From NCBI RefSeq assembly GCF_001598915.1, contig NZ_BDAP01000003.1, positions 1 to 64,000 on the forward strand: DNA of 64,000 bases, read 5' to 3'. The translations under genes were made by a program, and so were the position numbers. The notes under the pieces are model-generated. The model made no database searches. It was not told where the DNA came from and was given only the letters and a program-made list of their open reading frames with translations. This DNA is from Williamsia muralis NBRC 105860 (GTDB lineage: Bacteria; Actinomycetota; Actinomycetes; Mycobacteriales; Mycobacteriaceae). Shown piece after piece: positions 10,080 to 18,722 of the stretch (position 1 is its first letter; every line of letters starts with the position of its first letter).

Positions 10080-10553
10080 CTAGACCGAGAGGTCGCGGCG
10101 AAGTTTCGCCACGTGCCCTGTGGCGCGCACGTTGTACTGTGCCACAGCGATTTTGCCCTCGGCATCCACCAGGAAGGTGGATCGGATCACTCCGGTGACG
10201 GTTTTGCCGTACATCATCTTCTCACCGAACGCACCCCAGGCCGTGAGGACTGCCTTGTCCGGGTCGGACAGAAGCGGGAACGTCAGCTCCTCCGCGTCGC
10301 GGAACTTGGCCAGTTTTGCGGGCTTGTCCGGAGAAATGCCGATGACCTCGACACCCGCGTCGTTCAGCTCGCCCAGGTTGTCACGGAAGTCGCAGGCCTG
10401 CTTGGTACAGCCCGGAGTGCTGGCAGCGGGGTAGAAATAGACGATCACCTGACGTCCCCGATAGTCGTCGAGCGAGACGGTGTTCCCGTCGGCGTCCGGC
10501 AGGGAAAAGCCTGGGGCCTTGTCGCCCACTGCGAGTCGTGTGTTCTCAGTCAT
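10080..10553 (-). CDS. bcp: Thioredoxin-dependent peroxiredoxin (BCP/PrxQ)
   Basis: A 157-residue thiol peroxidase that reduces hydrogen and organic peroxides using thioredoxin. The thioredoxin-fold core contains the PrxQ signature, with peroxidatic Cys49 and resolving Cys54 (PGCTKQAC), the atypical 2-Cys spacing of E. coli Bcp. The start is ATG at 10553. A TAGCCT hexamer at 10561-10566 sits 7 nt upstream on the coding strand, predicting a leaderless mRNA. The tetR gene follows after 12 nt. The gene is divergent from the DUF3618 gene, as bcp and Rv2520c are in M. tuberculosis. Confidence 0.95.
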   Translation of the reverse strand: MTENTRLAVGDKAPGFSLPDADGNTVSLDDYRGRQVIVYFYPAASTPGCTKQACDFRDNLGELNDAGVEVIGISPDKPAKLAKFRDAEELTFPLLSDPDKAVLTAWGAFGEKMMYGKTVTGVIRSTFLVDAEGKIAVAQYNVRATGHVAKLRRDLSV

Positions 10554-10560
10554 CGGGTTC

Positions 10561-10566
10561 AGGCTA
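10561..10566 (-). promoter_or_regulatory. Predicted -10 element of leaderless bcp
   Basis: On the minus strand this reads TAGCCT (TANNNT), 7 nt before the bcp ATG. Transcription would start at or next to the start codon. No Shine-Dalgarno is present. Confidence 0.5.
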
Positions 10567-10697
10567 GCCGAGGACGCAATTCGTGTGGCGGAACACTGGC
10601 AACCCGGGCTGTGAACTACCGTAGAGCCCGAGAACTGACCGGCCGCTCCGCGCCTTCGTACGAGCGCGGGGAGTGGACTTCACCGATGGAGGACCTT

Positions 10698-10919
10698 GTG
10701 GGACGCGATACCGACGACATCGAGCGCGAGATCGAACGGGCCCGCGACGAACTCGCCGAGACCCTCGACGCGCTTGCGACCCGTGCCAATCCTCAGCGGC
10801 TGGCCGAAGACGCCAAGGCCACTGCGCTCGTGACCCTCCAGAAGCCGGCGGTCGCGGGAACGCTGATCGCGGTCGGAGTCGTCGTGGTCGCGATCGTCAT
10901 CAAGAAGATCGTCTCCTGA
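10698..10919 (+). CDS. DUF3618 domain-containing small membrane protein
   Basis: A 73-residue protein resembling Rv2520c. An acidic/basic amphipathic N-terminus (RDTDDIEREIERARDELAET) carries the DUF3618 signature, an ANPQRLAEDAK segment follows, and one C-terminal transmembrane helix (about residues 47-66) ends in KKIVS. I chose the GTG at 10698 because GGAGG at 10688-10692 is correctly spaced and the resulting N-terminus matches the family. An ATG at 10686 would add four residues but has poorer spacing. Function is unknown; DUF3618 proteins are small membrane-anchored proteins found widely in actinobacteria. It is divergent from bcp and convergent with the ClC gene. Confidence 0.85.
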   Translation: MGRDTDDIEREIERARDELAETLDALATRANPQRLAEDAKATALVTLQKPAVAGTLIAVGVVVVAIVIKKIVS

Positions 10920-10941
10920 GCATCTGACCGACTGAGCAGCT

Positions 10942-12351
10942 TCAGTCGAGCGGCCGGGACCCCGACCGCTCGACCGAAGCCGCTTCCCGGTCCTCGCGCT
11001 GAGCGCGATAGATCGAGTCCCCGCTCCGCAGCACCAGCAGGTAGGCGATACCCACGGCGACCATCCCGCCGGGGAGCAGGGTGTAACCGCCGGTCATCTC
11101 GGCCACCATCAGCATCACCGCTATCGGCACACGGGCGATGGCGCCGAAGCAGGCCATCATCGCGACGATGACAAACGCCGCCGGCGCCTCGGGTACGCCG
11201 GGCGCGAACGGCTCCAGCAGTCGCCACAGCGCCGCGCCGACGAATGCGCCGATCACCATGCCCGGACCGAAGATGCCTCCGGCGCCTCCGGACCCGATCG
11301 ACAACGACGTCGCGAGGATCTTGGCGAAGGGGAGTGCCAGCACGATCCACAGCGGCATCGAGGCCAGTGTCTCCGCGCTCATCGCTTCCTGCACCCAGCC
11401 GTACCCGCTGCCCAGTATCTCGGGCATCGCCAGGGCGAGCAGGCCCACCAGGAGACCGCCGACGGCGGGTTTGACGATCCGATTGCCGGGCAACCGGGCG
11501 AACACGCTGACCGTGCCGTAGAAGAAGCGGCTGTACAGGATTCCCACGCCGCCCGCGAGTAGTCCGATCACGGCGAACCAGATGAGCTGTGTGGGTGACT
11601 CGAGTCTGTAGTCGTCGGCCACGAATCCGAACAGCGGATCGTAGCCCTCGACCGCGCCGAATACGCTGTAGGCGGTGACAGACGAGATCAACCCGGGGAT
11701 GAGCGTCCGGAACTCGAAGTCGTTGCGGTACAAGATGGCTCCCGACAGCACCGCGCCACCCAGAGGGGCGCCGAAGATTGCCCCGATGCCTGAGCCGATC
11801 CCGATCGCTACCGCGATTCGGCCGTCGTCGTCGGTCAGATTCAGCCATCGCGTGAACAGCGACCCGAATCCTGCGGAGATCTGTGCTGCCGGTCCTTCCC
11901 GGCCCGCAGATCCGCCGGAGCCGATGGTCAACGCGCTCGCGACCATCTTCACCCCCACCGCCCGCATGCGGATGCTGCGCGGACCGGAATGGACGGCCTC
12001 TATCGCGGCATCGGTGCCATGCCCTTCTGCCTCCGGTGCGAACCGTGCGACGAGAACGGCCGAAGCAAGCGCGCCTCCGGCGACGACGAGGGGGATTGCC
12101 CAGGGCCGACTGAAACCGTCTGAGTGGCCCGTGTCGCCGTCGCGTCCGGCCTGGGGAGGTTCGTAACCGCCGAGGCCTTCCAGGAGGAGTCGGCCGGCCA
12201 GCTCGAGCATCTCGAAGAAGACCACCGCGCCGAGTCCGGCGACCACGCCGATGGAGATGCCCAAGACCAGCCACCTGACGGCATAGCTCGAACGTTCGAG
12301 TCGGCTACCGATTCTGGCGCCGAGCGCTACGACAGCAGCCCCTCGCGTCAT
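10942..12351 (-). CDS. ClC-family chloride channel / Cl-:H+ antiporter
   Basis: A 469-residue polytopic membrane protein of the ClC family. Visible signatures are a short GTDAA segment (about 112-116) where many ClCs have GSGIP, the GREGP motif with gating Glu152, and GIFGP at about 359-363 forming the anion site. The gating glutamate suggests an H+-coupled exchanger or gated channel, but which one cannot be told from sequence alone. There is no cytosolic CBS domain; the C-terminus is a short charged tail. The gene stands alone, convergent with the DUF3618 gene (22 nt between stops), with tRNA-Lys 148 nt upstream on the same strand. Confidence 0.9.
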   Translation of the reverse strand: MTRGAAVVALGARIGSRLERSSYAVRWLVLGISIGVVAGLGAVVFFEMLELAGRLLLEGLGGYEPPQAGRDGDTGHSDGFSRPWAIPLVVAGGALASAVLVARFAPEAEGHGTDAAIEAVHSGPRSIRMRAVGVKMVASALTIGSGGSAGREGPAAQISAGFGSLFTRWLNLTDDDGRIAVAIGIGSGIGAIFGAPLGGAVLSGAILYRNDFEFRTLIPGLISSVTAYSVFGAVEGYDPLFGFVADDYRLESPTQLIWFAVIGLLAGGVGILYSRFFYGTVSVFARLPGNRIVKPAVGGLLVGLLALAMPEILGSGYGWVQEAMSAETLASMPLWIVLALPFAKILATSLSIGSGGAGGIFGPGMVIGAFVGAALWRLLEPFAPGVPEAPAAFVIVAMMACFGAIARVPIAVMLMVAEMTGGYTLLPGGMVAVGIAYLLVLRSGDSIYRAQREDREAASVERSGSRPLD

Positions 12352-12499
12352 TGGGATGACAGTAATGGGAAGAGCGTGTCCAGGTGCGACAGTTGATGAT
12401 CGATCACGTGCGACCGGTCAGGTGGCTGTCGATTGTTCAAATGATCTTTGGCCGTTGCGGCCCGAGCAGGAATTGAAGTGGTGCAGTCAATCCGAGAAG

Positions 12500-12572
<73 letters not shown>

Positions 12573-12694
12573 GCGTTGTTGCGACTTGGAACGTTAGCAG
12601 GACTCATGCGGAAAACGAAAATCGCGTGGTCGCAGAGGTGAAAACGGTCCGTTTTGACCGCTCGTCGCGTTTCCTGTCCGTCACACATTGCCCG

Positions 12695-12700
12695 TAGACT
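12695..12700 (+). promoter_or_regulatory. Possible -10 element for ldtB
   Basis: TAGACT fits the actinobacterial TANNNT -10 consensus and would give a 5' leader of about 48 nt before the ldtB ATG. No convincing -35 hexamer is seen. Confidence 0.35.
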
Positions 12701-12754
12701 CTCCTCAGTTGGTTGGTGCCCACTCGTTGGGCTTTAGGGGATGTTTGGAGTGTG

Positions 12755-13987
12755 ATGGGGTTCACGCAGACCTCGGTAGGACAAGGGGCTCGAAAGTCCA
12801 CTGTTTTCATGGTTTTCCTGATCGCACTCGCCGCGGTGATGTCGGCGTGTGCCTCCGATGCCCCAACGCCCAAGTACAGCGATCAGGTTGTCAGCACCAC
12901 ACCGTTCGACGATCTCCTGCAGCCGGCGGTGAAGATCACCGGTTTCGCGGACAAGCCCGTGGTCGACGGTGATGTGGGGTTCTCGCCCGGTGCGCCCGTG
13001 AAGGTCACCGCGAGCGACGGGCGTCTCACCGACGTCCAGATCACCAACTCGGCGGGCGCACCGGTGCCGGGCACGCTGTCGCCGGACAAGAAGAGCTGGA
13101 CCGTGGCCCCCGGGTCGTTCGGCTACAACAAGACCTACACGCTGACCGCTGACGCCAAGGGCATCGGTGGAAGCACCAAGGCGACCACCTCGTTCACCAC
13201 GAGTTCGCCCAACAACCTCACCCAGGCCTACCTACTGCCAGAGGACAATTCGACTGTCGGCGTCGGGATGCCGGTGTCGATCCGATTCGATGAGGCGATC
13301 CCCAACCGCAAGGCTGCGCAGGACGCGATCACGGTCCGTACCGACCCACCTACCGAGGGCGGCTTCTACTGGCTCAGTGACACCGAATTACGCTGGCGCC
13401 CGGCGCAATTCTGGAAGCCCGGCACCAAGGTCGATGTCGCGGTCAACACTTACGGGATCGACCTGGGTGACGGTCTCTTCGGCCAAGAGAACATGAAGAC
13501 CAAGTTCACGATCGGTCGCGAGCTCATCGCCACCGCCGATGACAACACCAAGACCATCACCATCACGGAGAACGGCAAGGTCATCAAGACGATGCCGACG
13601 TCGATGGGCAAGGATTCCACGCCCACCGACAACGGCACGTACATCATCGGTGATCGTCTCGACCGAATCGTGATGGATTCGTCCACCTACGGTGTCCCCG
13701 TCAATTCTCCGGCCGGGTACCGGCTGGACGTCGACTACGCGACCCAGATGTCGTGGAGCGGCATCTACATCCACTCCGCGCCGTGGTCGGTGTACGCGCA
13801 GGGCAGCGAGAACACGAGCCACGGATGCCTCAACGTCAGCCCGGAGAACGCGCTGTGGTGGACTCAGAATTCGTTGCGTGGGGACGTCATCACCGTGAAG
13901 AACACTGTGGGTCCCGAGCTGTCGGGCACCGACGGCCTCGGTGACTGGAACATTCCGTGGGAGACCTGGAAGCAGGGCAACGCCTGA
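12755..13987 (+). CDS. ldtB: L,D-transpeptidase, lipoprotein (LdtMt2/LppS-type)
   Basis: A 410-residue cell-wall enzyme that forms 3-to-3 peptidoglycan cross-links and resists classical beta-lactams. A lipoprotein-type signal sequence ends in VMSAC|AS (lipobox with Met at -3). Two Ig-like domains (about 50-250) follow, then a C-terminal YkuD catalytic domain with HSAPW (His340) and SHGCLN (catalytic Cys358). Positions run about four residues ahead of M. tuberculosis LdtMt2. The ATG at 12755 has TTGGAG 4 nt upstream; an in-frame GTG at 12713 is less likely because it would displace the signal peptide. The protein acts outside the membrane and is tethered to it. Confidence 0.93.
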   Translation: MGFTQTSVGQGARKSTVFMVFLIALAAVMSACASDAPTPKYSDQVVSTTPFDDLLQPAVKITGFADKPVVDGDVGFSPGAPVKVTASDGRLTDVQITNSAGAPVPGTLSPDKKSWTVAPGSFGYNKTYTLTADAKGIGGSTKATTSFTTSSPNNLTQAYLLPEDNSTVGVGMPVSIRFDEAIPNRKAAQDAITVRTDPPTEGGFYWLSDTELRWRPAQFWKPGTKVDVAVNTYGIDLGDGLFGQENMKTKFTIGRELIATADDNTKTITITENGKVIKTMPTSMGKDSTPTDNGTYIIGDRLDRIVMDSSTYGVPVNSPAGYRLDVDYATQMSWSGIYIHSAPWSVYAQGSENTSHGCLNVSPENALWWTQNSLRGDVITVKNTVGPELSGTDGLGDWNIPWETWKQGNA

Positions 13988-13996
13988 GGCTTAGCG

Positions 13997-14015
13997 CGTC
14001 CCCGTCATGGGGGCG
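13997..14015 (+). terminator. Hairpin after ldtB
   Basis: A 7-bp stem CGTCCCC/GGGGGCG (one G-U pair) with loop GTCAT, 10 nt after the ldtB stop. It lacks a U-tract, as is common in high-GC actinobacteria. Confidence 0.4.
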
Positions 14016-14407
14016 GCTGGATCGACTCCGAGGCGTGAGCCCGCCTGGTGATCGCTTCGCGCGGGGAGTAGTCCCACCGCGCCTGCGTCGTCGGAGCTGC
14101 TAGGTGCACGCCTTGCGGTGGCTCGCACTTGGTGACGGTCGCGTGTGTACCTCGGACCTAAGACGCCGGCCCTGTCCTCCTCAGGGCATTACGTACGTGA
14201 GAGGCCGACCTGCGGCCTCCGCGGCCTTCTCCGGGCCCGTATCCGTCGCGCTGTGACGCCGGCGAGGGTCAAGGCAGCCACACGCCACTGAGTTGTCGTG
14301 TTGGACATCCTGCTTGGTGAGGCGAGCCGAGAATCAATAGCGCGGCGAAGATATGGCCGCCCGATGGTGCGATGTCGGCAGCGGTCGAGAACTGCTGGAA
14401 ATACAAA

Positions 14408-14442
14408 GGCCGGTGCTTGCGCGATCAGCGCTCACACCGGCC
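14408..14442 (-). terminator. Intrinsic terminator of tRNA-His
   Basis: Perfect 8-bp stem GGCCGGTG/CACCGGCC with an inner GCGC/GCGC helix, 8 nt downstream of the tRNA-His 3' end on the minus strand. It is followed on that strand by TTTGTATTT, a genuine T-rich tail. Confidence 0.65.
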
Positions 14443-14449
14443 CTCGTGT

Positions 14450-14526
14450 TGGGGTGGACGACGGGACTCGAACCCGCGACAGCCAGAATCACAATCTGGT
14501 GCTCTACCAACTGAACTACGCCCACC
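14450..14526 (-). tRNA. tRNA-His (anticodon GUG)
   Basis: Minus-strand cloverleaf with acceptor GTGGGCG/CGTCCAC (one G-U pair), anticodon loop TTGTGAT giving GTG, and T-arm GGGTTCGAGTCCC. The extra 5' G(-1) needed by HisRS is encoded at 14526, opposite C73 at 14453. The 3' CCA is encoded (14452-14450), unlike tRNA-Lys, -Arg and -Pro in this window. Confidence 0.95.
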
Positions 14527-14596
14527 ATCGATTCCGCGTTAGCGGAACCAGGGACTTACTCTAGCGGCTCGCCGGTCCGGAATTCCAATCGGTTAC

Positions 14597-14619
14597 CCGG
14601 CCTGTCGCCATCAGGCCGG
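14597..14619 (-). terminator. Hairpin at the end of orn
   Basis: Perfect 8-bp inverted repeat CCGGCCTG/CAGGCCGG with a 7-nt loop that includes part of the orn stop codon. There is no U-tract. It may terminate orn before tRNA-His. Confidence 0.4.
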
Positions 14620-15210
14620 ACCGAGCGTTTTGGTCACTTCCTCGATGGCCGACGATTCGGGCCCAGGAGGGGCGACAAACGCTGTTGCCCGGTAGTACTT
14701 GAGCTCCCGGATCGATTCCCGGATGTCGGCCAACGCACGGTGTGCCAGGCCCTTCTCTGGCTGTCCGAAGTAGATGCGCGGGTACCACCGGCGGCACAGC
14801 TCTTTGATCGAACTGACGTCGACCATCCGGTAGTGCAGGTACGCGTCGAGTTCGGGCATGTCCCGGGCGATGAAGCCGCGGTCGGTGGCGATCGAGTTGC
14901 CGGCAAGGGGGACTGCGCCGGCGGTGTCGATGTGCTTGCGCAGGTAGTCGAGGACCTGCTTCTGCGCCTGCTCGATGGTCACTGTGGACGCACGCACTTC
15001 TTCGGTGAGTCCGGATGCTGCATGCATCTTCTTCACCACCGCAGGCATGGCCGCCAGGGCGTCGTCGTCGGCGTGGATGACCACGTCGACTCCGTCACCG
15101 ATGATGTTGAGTTCGCTGTCGGTGATCAGGGCTGCGATCTCGATGAGCTTGTCGCTGCGCAATTGCAGCCCGGTCATCTCGCAGTCGATCCACACAAGTT
15201 TGTCTTGCAC
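14611..15210 (-). CDS. orn: Oligoribonuclease
   Basis: A 199-residue DEDDh 3'-to-5' exoribonuclease that degrades 2-5 nt RNA fragments and pGpG-type dinucleotides, finishing mRNA decay. Catalytic residues are Asp9 and Glu11 (WIDCEMTGL), Asp110 (IATD), and His157/Asp162 (AHRALADI). The start is GTG at 15210; TAGGGT at 15217-15222 lies exactly 6 nt upstream on the coding strand, so orn is probably leaderless and has its own promoter even though cmrA ends 63 nt upstream on the same strand. An 8-bp hairpin (14597-14619) spans the stop codon. The order tRNA-His, orn, cmrA matches mycobacteria. Confidence 0.96.
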   Translation of the reverse strand: MQDKLVWIDCEMTGLQLRSDKLIEIAALITDSELNIIGDGVDVVIHADDDALAAMPAVVKKMHAASGLTEEVRASTVTIEQAQKQVLDYLRKHIDTAGAVPLAGNSIATDRGFIARDMPELDAYLHYRMVDVSSIKELCRRWYPRIYFGQPEKGLAHRALADIRESIRELKYYRATAFVAPPGPESSAIEEVTKTLGPA

Positions 15211-15216
15211 CCCACA

Positions 15217-15222
15217 ACCCTA
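15217..15222 (-). promoter_or_regulatory. Predicted -10 element of leaderless orn
   Basis: TAGGGT on the minus strand, 6 nt before the GTG start of orn. It fits TANNNT. Confidence 0.5.
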
Positions 15223-15273
15223 GTTGAGCGGTTCGTGGCGTCATGCCCTGACCTGCGCCCGCCCGGGGCGGAC

Positions 15274-16077
15274 CTAGTCGCCGAGCTTGCGGTAGAACGA
15301 GCCGACGATCGGTGCGGTGAACTTTCGGGGGGTGTAGCCACCGGCAACCGACATCGCCTTGGAGAGCGCCCCGGGGACCACGCGCATCTTGTTTCGCTTC
15401 AGGGCGTCGAGGCTGAGTTTCGCAACTGACTCGCTCGAGTTCCACATGAAGTCGGGGACCACACGATCGACGATGCTTGCCTCTTCGGGCGTCGGAGTGT
15501 GGGTTCGCACAGGTCCCGGCGCCAGCAGAGTCACGTGCACACCTTGGTCTGCCACCTCACCCCGGACCGATTCGGAGAGGGTGTTCACAAACGCCTTGGT
15601 TGCCGCATAGGTGGCGTTGTTCGGGATCGGCATGTTGCCCGCCGCCGAACCGACCATGAGGATCCCGCCGGCTTTGCGTTGCACCATCTGCGGCAGAACC
15701 GCGAGTGTGAGGTCGTGCACGGCAACGGTATTGAGCCTCACCTGTGCTCGCTCGTATTCTGGGTCCAGCTCGGACAACGGTCCGAAGGTGGCGATGCCCG
15801 CGTTGTTGCACAAGATGGAGATCTCACGGTCGCGGAGCTCGTTGCAGAGAGTGTCGGTCGCGGTCGGATCAGAGAGATCGGTGGCACGCACCTCCACCTC
15901 GACACCGAACGTCGCGCGCAACTCGGTCGCGGTCGCGATGAGGATTTCCTCGCGGCGGGCAGCCAAGATCAGGGAGTGCCCGCGTCGGGCGAGCTCGGTC
16001 GCGAGTGCTGCGCCGATACCCGACGATGCGCCGGTGACGACTGCCCTGGCTGACGGTGTCGGATGGGGGATAGGCAT
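15274..16077 (-). CDS. cmrA: SDR-family mycolate reductase (CmrA)
   Basis: A 267-residue short-chain dehydrogenase matching Corynebacterium CmrA and M. tuberculosis Rv2509. It reduces the beta-keto group of the newly condensed mycolic acyl chain (on trehalose) to the mature beta-hydroxy acid. Visible are the cofactor loop TGASSGIG (15-22), NNAG (91-94), and the Ser144/Tyr157/Lys161 triad (YAATK). The C-terminal RNKMRVVPG and AMSVAGGY segments are, as I recall, typical of this subfamily. The start is ATG at 16077, with TACGAT at 16085-16090 lying 7 nt upstream (predicted leaderless). Its presence implies a mycolate-bearing envelope. It sits between orn and the deazaflavin-type gene. Confidence 0.92.
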   Translation of the reverse strand: MPIPHPTPSARAVVTGASSGIGAALATELARRGHSLILAARREEILIATATELRATFGVEVEVRATDLSDPTATDTLCNELRDREISILCNNAGIATFGPLSELDPEYERAQVRLNTVAVHDLTLAVLPQMVQRKAGGILMVGSAAGNMPIPNNATYAATKAFVNTLSESVRGEVADQGVHVTLLAPGPVRTHTPTPEEASIVDRVVPDFMWNSSESVAKLSLDALKRNKMRVVPGALSKAMSVAGGYTPRKFTAPIVGSFYRKLGD

Positions 16078-16084
16078 GGCGCCG

Positions 16085-16090
16085 ATCGTA
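16085..16090 (-). promoter_or_regulatory. Predicted -10 element of leaderless cmrA
   Basis: TACGAT on the minus strand, 7 nt before the cmrA ATG. It falls in the 27-nt gap after the Ddn-like gene, suggesting that cmrA can be transcribed independently. Confidence 0.45.
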
Positions 16091-16104
16091 TCGGGAGGAT
16101 GCCT

Positions 16105-16611
16105 TCAGGTGGCCGACAGCCGGAACATGCGGATGTCTCGCGAGGTCTTGCTGCGATAGATCGCGTAATTGCGCGCCACTTTTTCGAACTCGCGATAGAG
16201 GCGTTCCTTTTCGCTGCCCTCGACAAGCGTGGCAGTCGCCGCGATCTCGGTTCCGTCGATGTTCACCGACGCCGAGGGGTTCGCGAGGAGGTTCGCGGTC
16301 CAGGCGGGATGGTGGGCCTGTCCGAAGTTGGACCCGACCACGTAGAGGTCGGGGTCCTCGCGGTAGTAGAGAAGGGGCGATACCCGGTGTTGCCCGCTCT
16401 TCGCGCCGATGGTCGTCAGCAACATGGTGGGGGCCCCGACCGGACCGGCGATGGTGAACCGTCCTCTGCTACGGATCAGAAGTCGCCGGTCCAGCGGAAT
16501 CATCCTGCGTGCCAACCACGTTCCGGGTGAGGTGGCCGCCACCGCGAACATGACCCGGTTCAGCGGCGAGCTACTCGAGCCCCAACGCCTGTCGGGAAAT
16601 GGTGCGGTCAC
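16105..16611 (-). CDS. Nitroreductase-family deazaflavin-dependent oxidoreductase (Ddn/DUF385-like)
   Basis: A 168-residue split-barrel flavin-type protein resembling the F420H2-dependent Ddn family of mycobacteria, which reduces quinones and some nitroimidazoles. Visible features are the TTIGAKSG(Q/K)HRVSPLLYY segment (about 66-83), the YVVGSNFGQAHHPAW motif (about 90-104) and LLANPSASVNIDG (about 107-119), the usual cofactor-contact blocks. GTG start at 16611 with AAGGG about 8 nt upstream. It lies 24 nt after the FadH-like stop and 27 nt before cmrA, all on the minus strand. Substrate is unknown, and cofactor preference (F420 rather than FMN) is inferred from family. Confidence 0.85.
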   Translation of the reverse strand: MTAPFPDRRWGSSSSPLNRVMFAVAATSPGTWLARRMIPLDRRLLIRSRGRFTIAGPVGAPTMLLTTIGAKSGQHRVSPLLYYREDPDLYVVGSNFGQAHHPAWTANLLANPSASVNIDGTEIAATATLVEGSEKERLYREFEKVARNYAIYRSKTSRDIRMFRLSAT

Positions 16612-16635
16612 GGCTTCACCCTTCGTGGTTTGGCT

Positions 16636-18681
16636 TCAGACGATACTTGCGGCGACCTCGGTGCCCTGGCGGATCGCCCGTTTCGCGTCGAGTTCGGCGG
16701 CCACGTCGGCGCCGCCGATGACGTGGGTGCTCACACCCGCGACGGTCAGCGGGTCGACGAGCTCGCGCACCGACTCCTGACCGGCACACACCACCACGGT
16801 CTCGACGTCGAGCACACGCGTGGTGCGCTCGCCGCCTTCCTCTTTGGGAGCGAAACTCAGGTGCAGACCCGCATCGTCGATCTTGTCGTAACTGGCGCCG
16901 GAGATCTGCTCGACGCCTTTCATCTTGACTGTTGCACGGTGCACCCAGCCTGAGGTCTTGCCCAGCGTTTTACCCTGCCGGCCCGGTTTGCGCTGCACGA
17001 GATACACCGTGCGGGCAGCAGGGGTGGGACGTGGTTTGCCGACAAACCCCGGCACGCCCAGGTCGTCGGTGATGCCCCACTCTTCTGCCCATTCCTTGAC
17101 GTTCAGGGTGGGGGAGTCGTCGACGGTGAGGAATTCGGTGAGGTCGAAGCCGATACCGCCGGCTCCGATGACAGCAACGGTCTTTCCGATTGCCTTGTGG
17201 CCGAGCACAGCCTCCGCGTACGACATCACCTTGGGGTGGTCGATACCGGGGATGTCGGGCATGCGCGGGGTGACGCCGGTCGCCACGACGACGTCGTCGA
17301 ACTTCTCGTCGATCAGTTCTTCAGCGCTGACCCAGGTGTTCAGGTGGACCTGCACACCGGTCGCCTCGAGCTGGGCTGTGAAGTATCGGATGGTCTCGGA
17401 GAACTCTTCTTTCCCGGGAATCCGCGCTGCGATCGAGAATTGACCGCCGATGTGTTCTCCCGCCTCGTACAGGTGCACCTCATGCCCCCGCTGTGCGGCG
17501 GAGACCGCAGCCGACAGTCCGGCCGGTCCAGCACCCACCACGGCGACGCGCTTGGACTTACGGGTGGTGCCGAGCGTCAGCGTTGTCTCGCGTCCTGCGC
17601 GGGGATTGACCAGGCATGACACCTTCTTGCCGACGAACGCATGGTCGAGGCACGCCTGATTGCAGGCGATGCACGTGTTGATCTCGGCGGCTCGCCCGGC
17701 CTCCGCCTTGTTGGCGAACTCGGGGTCGGCCAGTAGAGGGCGCGCCATCGAGATGGCATCGACTCGTCCACCCTCGAGGATCTGCTCGCCGAGTTCGGGG
17801 GTGTTGATGCGGTTGGATGCGATGAGCGGAATCGACACCTCTTCGCGCAGGCGCTCGGTGTAACTGACAAACGCCCCACGAGGAACGGACGTCACGATGG
17901 TGGGTACCTGCGCTTCGTGCCAACCGATGTCGGTGTTGATCGCGTCGACACCGTGCTCTTCGAGTTTGCGTGCCAACAGGGCGATCTCATCCCACGTCTG
18001 GCCGTCTTTGACGAGGTCGGCAATGGACTGGCGCATGATCACCATGAAGTCGGGGCCGACTCGTTTGCGGATCTCTTTGACGATCTCCACAACGATTCGC
18101 TGGCGGTTCTCGGTGCTACCACCCCATTTGTCGGTGCGGTCATTGGTGCGCTTGCACAGGAACGTGTTGAGCAGGTAACCCTCGCCGCCCATGATCTCGA
18201 TACCGTCGTAACCAGCCTCGCGAGCGAGCTTCGCGCAGCGCCCATAAGACCAGATCGCATGCTTGATGAGGGCGTCGTTCATCTTGATCGGCTGAAACGG
18301 GTGCACCGGTGATTTTTCCCAGCTGACACTGAACTTGAACGGTGTGTACCCGTACCGGCCGGCGTACAGCACCTGCATCGCGATTTTGCCGCCCTCTTTA
18401 TGCACCGCACTGGTGAGGCGTCGGTGGCGGATCACGTCGAGCTTGTTGGTGAGTTTGCCCGCGAACGGCGACAGCAGGCCCGCACGGGTCGGTGCGATTC
18501 CGCCGGTGATGATCAGTGCCGCACCGCCTTTGGCTCGTTCGGCGTAGTAGGCGGCGAGCTTGTCGACGTCCCAGAGGCGATCCTCCAGACCGGTGTGCAT
18601 GGAACCCATGATGACGCGGTTCTTGAGTTCGACCTTGTTGATGGTCAACGGCTCGAACAGTTTTGGGTACGGGTTGGTCAC
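16636..18681 (-). CDS. fadH: NADPH-dependent 2,4-dienoyl-CoA reductase (FadH-type)
   Basis: A 681-residue iron-sulfur flavoenzyme that reduces 2,4-dienoyl-CoAs so unsaturated fatty acids can enter beta-oxidation. An N-terminal Old Yellow Enzyme TIM barrel (from LFEPLTINKVELKNRVIMGS) is followed by the 4Fe-4S cluster motif C-x2-C-x3-C-x11-C (CIACNQAC...VSC, about residues 335-354). A C-terminal FAD/NAD(P) module then carries VAVVGAGPAGLSAA and VAVIGAGGIGFD. I place the start at GTG 18681, with AAAGG 8 nt upstream and an N-terminus matching E. coli FadH; a GTG at 18702 is the alternative. It follows padR by 41 nt, so PadR probably controls it. A related OYE-type reductase with another substrate cannot be excluded. 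Confidence 0.87.
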   Translation of the reverse strand: MTNPYPKLFEPLTINKVELKNRVIMGSMHTGLEDRLWDVDKLAAYYAERAKGGAALIITGGIAPTRAGLLSPFAGKLTNKLDVIRHRRLTSAVHKEGGKIAMQVLYAGRYGYTPFKFSVSWEKSPVHPFQPIKMNDALIKHAIWSYGRCAKLAREAGYDGIEIMGGEGYLLNTFLCKRTNDRTDKWGGSTENRQRIVVEIVKEIRKRVGPDFMVIMRQSIADLVKDGQTWDEIALLARKLEEHGVDAINTDIGWHEAQVPTIVTSVPRGAFVSYTERLREEVSIPLIASNRINTPELGEQILEGGRVDAISMARPLLADPEFANKAEAGRAAEINTCIACNQACLDHAFVGKKVSCLVNPRAGRETTLTLGTTRKSKRVAVVGAGPAGLSAAVSAAQRGHEVHLYEAGEHIGGQFSIAARIPGKEEFSETIRYFTAQLEATGVQVHLNTWVSAEELIDEKFDDVVVATGVTPRMPDIPGIDHPKVMSYAEAVLGHKAIGKTVAVIGAGGIGFDLTEFLTVDDSPTLNVKEWAEEWGITDDLGVPGFVGKPRPTPAARTVYLVQRKPGRQGKTLGKTSGWVHRATVKMKGVEQISGASYDKIDDAGLHLSFAPKEEGGERTTRVLDVETVVVCAGQESVRELVDPLTVAGVSTHVIGGADVAAELDAKRAIRQGTEVAASIV

Positions 18682-18722
18682 GGGTGGAACCTTTCTTGTC
18701 ACGGGGGCTGGCCGCGACGCTT

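Larger units (their letters stand above)
13988..14449. other. 462-nt intergenic region without a recognisable gene
   Basis: This is the largest gene-free stretch. It holds a terminator-like hairpin just after ldtB (13997-14015), several GC-rich short inverted repeats (for example around 14070-14095 and 14200-14235), and the tRNA-His terminator hairpin at its right end. No reading frame here has a plausible start, codon usage or similarity I recognise. Confidence 0.6.

Noticed and set aside
12287-12300. Perfect 14-bp palindrome (CTCGAACGTTCGAG) resembling a LexA box
   Set aside because: Actinobacterial SOS boxes need a 4-nt spacer between TCGAAC and GTTCGA. This one has none and lies inside the ClC coding region.
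14298-14564. Open frame running across the tRNA-His region on the plus strand
   Set aside because: It covers tRNA-His and its terminator and has no ribosome site or recognisable protein features.
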